From: Verrucomicrobiota bacterium
Lineage (GTDB): Bacteria; Verrucomicrobiota; Verrucomicrobiia; Limisphaerales; UBA11320
Length of the DNA: 5,045 nt
Assembly (NCBI GenBank): GCA_016871475.1
Contig: VHDG01000356.1
Location: 1-5,045 of the forward strand
Direction of reading: 5' to 3'
Shown here piece by piece: positions 1-5,045 of the stretch (positions are counted from its first letter, which is position 1; each line of letters opens with the position of its first letter). The translations under genes and the position numbers were made by a program. The notes under the pieces are model-generated. The model saw only the letters and a program-made list of their open reading frames with translations, searched no databases and was not told the DNA's origin.

Positions 1-25
1 AATATTGGCCAAACTCACCGCTCCG

Positions 26-45
26 CCAAACTGCAATGCAGTTGG
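26..45. promoter_or_regulatory. Short near-perfect palindrome upstream of gene 1, possible operator
   Basis: Positions 29-35 (AACTGCA) and 37-43 (TGCAGTT) are exact reverse complements around a single central A at 36. Flanking CC (26-27) and GG (44-45) extend the symmetry if one A is bulged. A dyad of this size suits a dimeric DNA-binding protein, but it lies about 100 bases upstream of the candidate promoter and no second copy was seen. It could equally be chance or the end of an upstream unit lying outside the window. Confidence 0.2.
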
Positions 46-143
46 ATCCCTTACCGCATAAACCCATGAAGATCGACCCACAATCGGTCCTTTACCCCCA
101 ACTCAACTGAATCGTTCCGGCTAAGCGTCCCAAGAAAATCGGC

Positions 144-172
144 TTGCCCTCAGCCGCGGATGGGAGGATAAC
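144..172 (+). promoter_or_regulatory. Candidate sigma70-like promoter for gene 1
   Basis: TTGCCC (144-149) matches four of six bases of the -35 consensus and GATAAC (167-172) four of six of the -10 consensus. They are separated by exactly 17 bases. Transcription would start near 179-180, leaving a leader of only about 23 bases before the ATG at 203. No Shine-Dalgarno sequence lies at normal distance: the only purine-rich run, GGGAGG at 162-167, is about 35 bases from the ATG and overlaps the -10 box. The match is modest, and verrucomicrobial promoters are not well enough defined to be certain. Confidence 0.33.
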
Positions 173-202
173 TTCCGCTCAACTCCTAACCATTCCTTAC
201 GT

Positions 203-2515
203 ATGAACAACAGATTACGCCATGCCGTGGTCGCGTGTTTGACCGCGACACTGGCTCCGATCCAGCTATTGCACGGAGCCCCGATCACAACGCTCTACAG
301 CACGGGACTCGATTCATCCCGCGGACTCCTTGGCCCCAGAGAGGTTGATCCGCACTACACTCTCGCCTCAAGTCCTGCCGGGGGTGATCCGGGAGCTGAA
401 GTATTCACTCTGGCTCCAGGGTTTCCTGTCGGACCTTGGGCTGCCGAAGGCCCCGCCTCCAGGTGGATTGCTCCTGCGGCCAACCAGGCAGCTGGGTCGG
501 CTCCAGGTCAGTATGTTTACACCACCACGTTCGACATGGAGTCCCTCGATCCTTCAACCGCTGAGATCACGGGGTTCGTGTCTGCTGATGATGTGCTCCA
601 GAGCATCAAACTCAATGGGGTCAACATTTCCTTCCAAGTGGGTGGATTCGATAATCTGCATCCCATCACGATTCCAAAAGGTTCCGCCTTCCAGGAAGGC
701 ATTAACACTCTCCAGTTCACCGTATTGAACGGAGGAGCCGCTGCAAATCCCACCGGATTTCGGGCGCAGCTCACTGGCACCGCAGTGGCTCCGGGAGAAG
801 CACCCAGCATCGTTCGCCACCCTGTTTCCCGGGAAGTGATCGAGGGCGGCACCTTGATCCTCGGAGTCGAAGCCGCCGGCAGTCCTGAGTTGACCTACCA
901 ATGGCTCTTCGAAGGAAATGCTTTGGATGGCGCGACCGAGTCGCGGCTCGTGCGCACAGGCATAGGAGCCGCTGGTCAGGGCGCCTATTCCGTCCGTGTG
1001 ACAAATCCGTTCGGAAACATTCTCAGCGAGATTGCTCAAGTCACAGTCCTCAAAGGTTTTCCAGGTCTCTACGACACCGGGGTGGACGATCAACGCAACC
1101 TCTTGCCTGACGACGCGGTTGATTCTCACTACATCCTCACCCTCAATCCTCAAAGCCCGGGGAGCGCTGATGCTCTGGCTCAAAGCTCCATTCCTTCGCC
1201 TCCCTGGGTTGCGAACAGCTTTGTTTCACGCTGGATCGGGCCCACAGCGAATTCGACGGCTGTCGGGGGTGAGTACCGGTATCGCCTGACGCTTGATCTC
1301 ACTAACTACGATCCAGCGACCGCCTACGTGGCGGGCGAGTGGGCATCGGATGATGCCGGATTCATCTTCCTGAACGGCGCGGACACTGGTTTTCGGAGTG
1401 CCGGGTTTGGAGGACTTGTTCCTTTCGCGCTCCGGAGTGGATTTATCTCTGGCATCAATTCGCTGGAGTTTCGAGTGGTCAACGGAGGCGCCAACCCAAC
1501 GGGGTTGAGGGTCGAGAACGTGCGTGGATCAGCAAATCGCAGTGTGGTGCAGCCGAAGGCTCCGCGAGTTGTCACTCAACCACGCGGAACGACCATTCAT
1601 GTGACGGGTGATTTCGAACTGGCAGTGGTTGCGGATGGAACTCAGCCCCTTTCATACCAATGGATGCAAAATGGCACTCCTGTGGAAGGCGCAACAGCTT
1701 CCAACCTTGAGTTGAGAGGGATCCGTCCTTCCCAGGCTGGGCGATACACGGTTCGCGTCTCGAACAACCTGGGATCCGTCGTCAGCGACCCGGCCGATAT
1801 CGTTGTTGTCGAACCGATGGAATACGGCGTGTTCAATACGGGTGAAGGACTCAGTGGCGCTGCTCTTCCACCGGGACAGCAGGATCCTCATTGGCTGATC
1901 ATCCAGAATCCCGATCCTCAGTTTCAAACCATTCGGGCACTCACGACAGCCGGCCCCATTCCGCCCTGGGTGGCCAACGACGCAGATTCTGCCTGGATCT
2001 CGTCTCGTCCCGACAACGCCGCCGTCATCTCGCCGGGTGTTTATCGGTATCGTCTCCTGTTCATGATCGAGACCGCCGAAGAAGCTGCAACCGCATCGCT
2101 AACGGCGAAGGCATCGACTGACGATGGAAGCCGGGGTGCATTCCTCAATGGCACGCGTGTCTCCTTCAACAGCCCTGGCTTTGGTAGTTTCGGGACGTTG
2201 TCCATCCCTTCCGGCGAGCTCTTTGTTCAAGGCCTGAACATTTTGGATATCGTTGTTGAAAATGGCGGCGCCGACCGAAATCCGAGCGGTCTGCGAGTGG
2301 ATGAAGCGGTGCTGGAAGGCGTGAAGACCAGACCCAAGCTGCATGTCCGGTCGGAAGGTGGGAGCATTCGATTGAACTGGTCCTCAAGGCATCAAGGCGC
2401 CGTGTTGGAGACGGCACCTGCTCTTGGGGGGCCCTGGACCGATTCCGGGCTCAGTCCTGAAGTCGAGGTGCCGCTATCCGAACCTGCCCGCTACTTCCGG
2501 CTCAACCAGCCTTAA
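203..2515 (+). CDS. Secreted multi-modular protein with three beta-sandwich repeats, two Ig-like domains and a C-terminal beta module
   Basis: A 770-residue exported protein of unknown substrate, probably a surface or extracellular binding or adhesion protein. Residues 1-26 form a signal peptide: basic NNRLRH, a hydrophobic stretch from A8 to L23, and a likely cut after HGA. Three homologous modules of about 160 residues follow (29-193, 287-443, 541-707). Each has the pattern HY.L or HW.I, then PPWV or similar, SRWI or SAWI, a DD pair, LNG, and INTL/INSL/LNIL, ending near NPTGLR or NPSGLR. They are separated by two cysteine-free Ig-like domains (about 199-283 and 452-537), recognised by YQW (232-234 and 485-487) and by AYSVRVTN or RYTVRVSN. 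The last 60 residues (710-770) match a C-terminal module common in Verrucomicrobiota, with LNW, VLETAP, GPW and YFRL. No catalytic motif, sortase signal, PEP-CTERM or transmembrane anchor is visible. The start is the first ATG and directly precedes the signal peptide. Coding call is near certain; function is inferred only from architecture. Confidence 0.95.
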   Translation: MNNRLRHAVVACLTATLAPIQLLHGAPITTLYSTGLDSSRGLLGPREVDPHYTLASSPAGGDPGAEVFTLAPGFPVGPWAAEGPASRWIAPAANQAAGSAPGQYVYTTTFDMESLDPSTAEITGFVSADDVLQSIKLNGVNISFQVGGFDNLHPITIPKGSAFQEGINTLQFTVLNGGAAANPTGFRAQLTGTAVAPGEAPSIVRHPVSREVIEGGTLILGVEAAGSPELTYQWLFEGNALDGATESRLVRTGIGAAGQGAYSVRVTNPFGNILSEIAQVTVLKGFPGLYDTGVDDQRNLLPDDAVDSHYILTLNPQSPGSADALAQSSIPSPPWVANSFVSRWIGPTANSTAVGGEYRYRLTLDLTNYDPATAYVAGEWASDDAGFIFLNGADTGFRSAGFGGLVPFALRSGFISGINSLEFRVVNGGANPTGLRVENVRGSANRSVVQPKAPRVVTQPRGTTIHVTGDFELAVVADGTQPLSYQWMQNGTPVEGATASNLELRGIRPSQAGRYTVRVSNNLGSVVSDPADIVVVEPMEYGVFNTGEGLSGAALPPGQQDPHWLIIQNPDPQFQTIRALTTAGPIPPWVANDADSAWISSRPDNAAVISPGVYRYRLLFMIETAEEAATASLTAKASTDDGSRGAFLNGTRVSFNSPGFGSFGTLSIPSGELFVQGLNILDIVVENGGADRNPSGLRVDEAVLEGVKTRPKLHVRSEGGSIRLNWSSRHQGAVLETAPALGGPWTDSGLSPEVEVPLSEPARYFRLNQP
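287..781 (+). repeat. Sandwich module copy 1 in gene 1
   Basis: Encodes residues 29-193. Landmarks are LYSTGLD at the start, DPHYTL, SRWIAP, SADD, LNGV, GINTLQF and NPTGF. It is a protein-level repeat of 1061-1531 and 1823-2323; the DNA has diverged, so this is an old duplication and not a recent tandem event. The fold is probably a carbohydrate-binding-like or galactose-binding-like beta-sandwich (inference). Confidence 0.8.
1061..1531 (+). repeat. Sandwich module copy 2 in gene 1
   Basis: Encodes residues 287-443. Landmarks are GLYDTGVDD, DSHYIL, PPWVANS, SRWIGP, YRYRLTLDL, ASDDAG, FLNG, GINSLEF and NPTGLRVE. This copy is the cleanest match to the general pattern seen in PVC-group exported proteins. 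Confidence 0.8.
1823..2323 (+). repeat. Sandwich module copy 3 in gene 1
   Basis: Encodes residues 541-707. Landmarks are GVFNTGEG, DPHWLI, PPWVAND, SAWIS, YRYRLLF, STDDGS, FLNG, GLNILDI and NPSGLRVD. It is the most divergent copy: the aromatic in DPHY is replaced by W and the stretch around 620-635 (ETAEEAATAS) replaces the usual DPxTA segment. Confidence 0.75.
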
Positions 2516-2572
2516 TGAAGCTGGGAGCCTCTGGGTTCCAGCAGGATGCAGCGAGTTGTTTCCACGCAACCT

Positions 2573-2598
2573 CCTGGGTCGCCTTCGGGCGGCCCAGG
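2573..2598 (+). terminator. Hairpin with UUCG loop after gene 1, probable intrinsic terminator
   Basis: CCTGGGTCGCC (2573-2583) pairs with GGCGGCCCAGG (2588-2598) over 11 base pairs with one G-U wobble. The loop is TTCG (2584-2587) closed by C-G, the very stable cUUCGg tetraloop. A further U-G (2572/2599) and C-G (2571/2600) can add to the stem, and AA (2568-2569) faces TT (2602-2603). It lies 57 bases after the gene 1 stop. The downstream T-tract is weak, only TTT at 2601-2603 and AATTT a little later, so it may be a pausing or RNA-stabilising hairpin instead. Its position supports treating 2516-2730 as intergenic. Confidence 0.55.
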
Positions 2599-2730
2599 GG
2601 TTTGGGAATTTCAGAGCCGCGTCCGACAGAGCTTCCGACAAACGAAGGGCGCGCGTTGCCTTCGAAGCCTCTTTCCCTGCCTCACAATCGGATGTCTCCC
2701 AACGCTTGCGGATCTCCGCTTCATCCACTC

Positions 2731-4326
2731 ATGAAAGGAATCTGCGGCGTCTCGCCACTACGACTCCTGGTTGCAGGGATCGCACTGGCGTCCCTGCCTC
2801 TATCTCAAGCGGCGGAAACTGAAGCCCGGATCTGGCCGCGTGTGGATCAACCCCTGATCCTGCCCAGTGGAACTGGACCGAACTTCGGCACGAACGACTT
2901 TTCAATGACGGTGTGGGCGCGGGCAGATGCGACGGACAGGATCACGGGTGACTTGATCAGCCAGTACGATCGCCAGACTCGGCGTGGTTTCCATCTGACA
3001 CTCAAGAGCAACCCCGGCGTCACCGCGAGCACCGCGAACCGGAGACATCTGCAATTCGGAATTGACGATAACAAGCCAGGCACTTGGCGCGATTGTGGAC
3101 GGCCAGGAAAGGCGCTCTTCGCCTTCGCCCTCGCGACACATGAAGGCATCCTCTATGCAGGCACCTGTGAGCCAGATGCCGGCGACAGTGGAAAAGTATA
3201 TCGCTATGAAGGGGGTGCACGTTGGAGCCCGATGGGCCGTTTGGATGGATGTAACGCGGTGACCGCTCTCGCAGCTCATCAGGGCTCCTTGTACGCGGCC
3301 ACGGGGAAGTATCGCGTGGCCGGTTCACGCCTTCAGGAATCGCCGAACACGACGCCTGGCGGGCGTGTCTTTAGGCTGGAGGCCGGGAGCCGCTGGGTGG
3401 ACTGCGGGCAACTACCGGATACGGAGGCTGTGGGTGGGTTGGTGGTGTTCCGGGGACAACTGTATGCGTCGTCACTTTACAAACCACCTGGCTTCTTCCG
3501 ATACGAGGGCGGCAAACGATGGACGCGTTTGCCGGACGCCATCGGACCGGATCTTCAAACGGGTGCACCAGGACCTCGCCGAGTTGTATGCCTCGGAGTG
3601 CACGATGGCTTCATCTATGCCACGAGCTATGACAACGGTCGGGTATCTCGCTTCGATGGGAACACCTGGACCGACTGCGGACAGGTGGGCGACAACACGC
3701 AGACCTACGCATTCACCCGCTATGAGGGTCAACTTCACGTGGCTACCTGGCGGAGCGGACGAGTGTTTCGATTTGAGGATGTAGGTCGGTGGACAGACAT
3801 GGGTCGCCTTGGGGAGGAACTGGAGGTCATGGGCATGGTGGTGCACAACGGCCGCTTCATCGCAGGGACACTGCCCTTGGCTCAGGTGTATGCTTATGAC
3901 GGCGAAGGTGAGTGGTCGCTCTGGCAACAGATCGATCGCACGCCACAGGTGGAGTATCGACGCGCGTGGACCATGGCCGAGTACGCTGGCGAGGTTTATT
4001 GCAGTACACTGCCTTCCGGAAGAATCTGGGCCACCAGGCAAGGCCATCAGGTCTCCTGGGATCAGGAACTGCCGGAGGGATGGCACCACATCGCAGCAGT
4101 GAAGACAGCAGGCCGACTGTCTCTTCACGTGGATGGCAAACCCGTCGCGGAAAGCGTCAACGCGGAGGCCTCCACCTGGAATCTGAGTTCCTCGGCGCCG
4201 CTGCGTTTGGGTTCAGGCATGAACGGCCCCTTCAACGGGCAACTCCGGAACTTACAGATCCATCCTCGAGCACTGGCAAGCCGGGAAATCAAGAAGCTGG
4301 CTTCGAGAAAACCTCCATCAAAGTGA
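2731..4326 (+). CDS. Exported LamG-like jelly-roll protein with an inserted seven-repeat beta-propeller
   Basis: A 531-residue secreted protein, probably binding a glycan or another surface ligand; no catalytic motif was recognised. Residues 1-27 are a signal peptide (MKG start, hydrophobic core PLRLLVAGIALASLPL, likely cut after SQA). Residues 29-118 look like the first half of a LamG/concanavalin sandwich: FSMTVWARAD, then GDLISQYD, GFHLTLKS and LQFGIDD. The second half appears only at 443-523: GWHHIAAVKTAGRLSLHVDG, then LRLGSGMNGPFNGQLRNLQI and a final helix-like RALASREIKKL. Between them lie seven repeats, each starting at a Trp (119, 165, 222, 264, 313, 354, 395). The Trp is typically followed by DCG or DMG, then G.LYA and G.V.R. 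The frame is open back to 2515, where an ATG overlaps the gene 1 stop (TAATG). I chose 2731 because that ATG directly precedes the signal peptide and because the extension would cross the terminator-like hairpin; an ATG at 2692 is a lesser alternative. No Shine-Dalgarno sequence precedes any of the three. Confidence 0.92.
   Translation: MKGICGVSPLRLLVAGIALASLPLSQAAETEARIWPRVDQPLILPSGTGPNFGTNDFSMTVWARADATDRITGDLISQYDRQTRRGFHLTLKSNPGVTASTANRRHLQFGIDDNKPGTWRDCGRPGKALFAFALATHEGILYAGTCEPDAGDSGKVYRYEGGARWSPMGRLDGCNAVTALAAHQGSLYAATGKYRVAGSRLQESPNTTPGGRVFRLEAGSRWVDCGQLPDTEAVGGLVVFRGQLYASSLYKPPGFFRYEGGKRWTRLPDAIGPDLQTGAPGPRRVVCLGVHDGFIYATSYDNGRVSRFDGNTWTDCGQVGDNTQTYAFTRYEGQLHVATWRSGRVFRFEDVGRWTDMGRLGEELEVMGMVVHNGRFIAGTLPLAQVYAYDGEGEWSLWQQIDRTPQVEYRRAWTMAEYAGEVYCSTLPSGRIWATRQGHQVSWDQELPEGWHHIAAVKTAGRLSLHVDGKPVAESVNAEASTWNLSSSAPLRLGSGMNGPFNGQLRNLQIHPRALASREIKKLASRKPPSK
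3085..4050 (+). repeat. Seven tandem beta-propeller blade repeats within gene 2
   Basis: Each unit is about 41-57 residues and begins with Trp. Residue ranges in the 531-residue protein are 119-164, 165-221, 222-263, 264-312, 313-353, 354-394 and 395-440. The common pattern is W.DCG or W..MG, a variable stretch, a hydrophobic strand, a short turn with G, LYA.T or similar, then G.V.R.EG. Seven units is a normal propeller closure number. Repeat 2 carries an extra loop (YRVAGSRLQESPNTTPGG) and repeat 4 an extra GPDLQTGAPG. The family is not one I can name; kelch-like or galactose-oxidase-like propellers are the nearest comparison. Confidence 0.75.
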
Positions 4327-4417
4327 CCGCTCTGGTTGAGAAGATTGATTGCAGGCGTCCACGATGTGGCCGAATCCTTCCGGGGTCTGGGCAGCAACCA
4401 TCATGATCGAAGTACAA

Positions 4418-4429
4418 ACCAATCTTGGT
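4418..4429. repeat. Short dyad just upstream of gene 3
   Basis: ACCAA (4418-4422) and TTGGT (4425-4429) are exact reverse complements around TC. The dyad ends 10 bases before the ATG at 4440 and contains the alternative TTG start at 4425. It could be an operator half-pair or chance; the arms are only five bases long. The rest of the gap 4327-4439 shows no clear promoter or terminator. Confidence 0.15.
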
Positions 4430-4439
4430 CATTCAATGT

Positions 4440-4907
4440 ATGAATACTGATCGGATCATCACAGCTCGCATCGTGCAGGGGCATCGCGTCGCGTCAGGTC
4501 AGAACGGCAATCCGCTTTTCCCAGGTGGCACAATGAGAATGCAGCTGCCGGTCTTCAAGGAACTCGGGCTGGATCTTGCTCCCTTTTATTGCGGAACGTT
4601 GAACGTGAGTATCGCTCCCTTGTGTTATCAAGTCCGTGCCCCACGACATACATTCCGAGCGGTGAGATGGCATCCCACCGAACCTCCGGAGGATTTTTCC
4701 TACTTCGATGTGCGGTTGCTTCGACATGATGCCCCTCCCGTTGCGGGCTTCATCTACCATCCTCATCCCGATACAAAGCCAAAGCATTTTCAGAAGCCTG
4801 ATGTGCTGGAGTTGTTGTTCCCATTCATTGATGACCTCAGCTACGGCCAGGAAGTTCGGCTCGCGGTGCCCACGGAGCAAATGCAGTTCGTCGGGGCTGA
4901 TCACTAA
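4440..4907 (+). CDS. RibK/DUF120-like cradle-loop barrel protein, possible CTP-type riboflavin kinase homologue
   Basis: A 155-residue soluble protein without signal peptide or membrane segment. It resembles archaeal CTP-dependent riboflavin kinase (RibK, as in Methanocaldococcus MJ0056), which makes FMN. Matching elements in order: an N-terminal strand and turn ITARIVQGHRVASG (7-20), where RibK has GEVVSGLGEG; an LPVFKELGLDLAPF stretch (36-49) in the place of the family's helix; GTLNV (52-56), where the Thr and Asn of GTLN coordinate Mg-nucleotide in RibK; and a C-terminal strand pair VLELLFPF (122-129) with SYGQEVRLAV (134-143), like the family's EIIAP and LKDGD.V segments. E124 corresponds to the conserved Glu. 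The nucleotide-loop glycines are not conserved in spacing (SGQNGNPLFPGG), so activity is uncertain. ATG 4440 is preferred over an upstream TTG at 4425 because it starts just before the first conserved strand. Recognition is from memory of motifs; the assignment is a distant-homology inference. Confidence 0.82.
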   Translation: MNTDRIITARIVQGHRVASGQNGNPLFPGGTMRMQLPVFKELGLDLAPFYCGTLNVSIAPLCYQVRAPRHTFRAVRWHPTEPPEDFSYFDVRLLRHDAPPVAGFIYHPHPDTKPKHFQKPDVLELLFPFIDDLSYGQEVRLAVPTEQMQFVGADH

Positions 4908-4941
4908 ACCTAGAAACAGGAATGGCCCGGCATCGATCTGA

Positions 4942-5040
4942 CGCAAGATCTTGGCGAGCACGGCTTTCGTCGAACCTCACCGTATCACCTCGCGGATACG
5001 CTTCGGTTCTCCTCAAACCGTGCTCATCCAAGCTGTTGCG
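4942..5040. repeat. Long imperfect inverted repeat (about 100 bases) downstream of gene 3
   Basis: The two arms pair in ordered blocks: CGCAA (4942-4946) with TTGCG (5036-5040); CTTGG (4950-4954) with CCAAG (5028-5032); GAGCACGG (4956-4963) with CCGTGCTC (5018-5025); TTT (4965-4967) with AAA (5015-5017); GAACC (4972-4976) with GGTTC (5005-5009); CGTATC (4981-4986) with GATACG (4995-5000). The apical loop is 4987-4994. That gives 32 pairs separated by small, mostly symmetric internal loops. No poly-T follows inside the window, so it is a poor intrinsic terminator. It could be an attC-like site, a REP-type palindrome, a structured RNA, or a decayed inverted duplication. No convincing gene occupies 4908-5045. 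Confidence 0.6.
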
Positions 5041-5045
5041 CATCT

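Noticed and set aside
554..1183. 209-codon open frame on the minus strand inside gene 1
   Set aside because: It lies entirely antisense to a gene with clear domain structure, shows no recognisable domain, and has composition typical of a shadow frame in GC-rich DNA.
2656..2688. Possible promoter TTGCCT ... CACAAT for gene 2
   Set aside because: The spacer is 21 bases, too long for a sigma70-type promoter, and no better -35 fits the -10-like CACAAT.
3472..4128. 218-codon open frame on the minus strand inside gene 2
   Set aside because: It is antisense to the propeller region, rich in His, Cys and Arg without pattern, and matches no family I know. The + strand repeats account for the sequence.
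4327..4439. Possible second attC-like element between genes 2 and 3
   Set aside because: A seven-base pair AAGATTG/CAATCTT (4341-4347 and 4420-4426) exists, but no nested blocks lie inside it, so it does not form an element comparable with the one after gene 3.
4494..4961. 155-codon minus-strand frame opposite gene 3
   Set aside because: It is the same length as gene 3 but lacks the ordered RibK-like motifs found on the + strand, and its start lies inside the terminal hairpin.
4837..5043. 68-codon minus-strand frame at the right edge
   Set aside because: Its sequence is mostly the inverted repeat read through, Arg-rich with no recognisable domain, and it overlaps the end of gene 3.
1..5045. 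CRISPR arrays, tRNA or rRNA genes, insertion sequences
   Set aside because: No short direct repeats with regular spacers, no cloverleaf-like sequence, and no transposase or terminal inverted repeat pair were seen.

Overview
The window carries three protein genes, all on the + strand, in moderately GC-rich DNA. It looks like the chromosome of a Verrucomicrobiota bacterium or a close PVC relative. The reasons are the first gene's repeated beta-sandwich modules joined by cysteine-free Ig-like domains, its C-terminal module ending in YFRL, and the second gene's large exported LamG-type protein. None of the three starts has a clear Shine-Dalgarno sequence. The taxonomic call rests on protein style only; no rRNA or marker gene is present.

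Layout. Positions 1-202 are non-coding, with a short dyad (26-45) and a plausible sigma70-like promoter (144-172). Gene 1 (203-2515) encodes a 770-residue secreted protein: signal peptide, then sandwich module, Ig, sandwich module, Ig, sandwich module, and a C-terminal module. The gap 2516-2730 holds a strong 11-bp hairpin closed by a UUCG loop, probably a terminator. Gene 2 (2731-4326) encodes a 531-residue exported protein in which a LamG/concanavalin-type jelly roll appears to be split by a seven-repeat beta-propeller. A 113-base gap without a clear terminator leads to gene 3 (4440-4907). This encodes a 155-residue cytoplasmic protein that resembles the archaeal CTP-dependent riboflavin kinase (RibK/DUF120) cradle-loop barrel. 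The tail 4908-5045 has no convincing gene but contains a roughly 100-base imperfect inverted repeat (4942-5040) that would fold into a long interrupted hairpin, loosely like an integron attC site.

How they fit together. Genes 1 and 2 both look like extracytoplasmic binding or adhesion-type proteins with no visible catalytic motif. The hairpin between them argues against one simple operon. Gene 3 looks unrelated to them. The most interesting points are the propeller inserted in a LamG fold, the RibK-like protein in a bacterial setting, and the long terminal hairpin.
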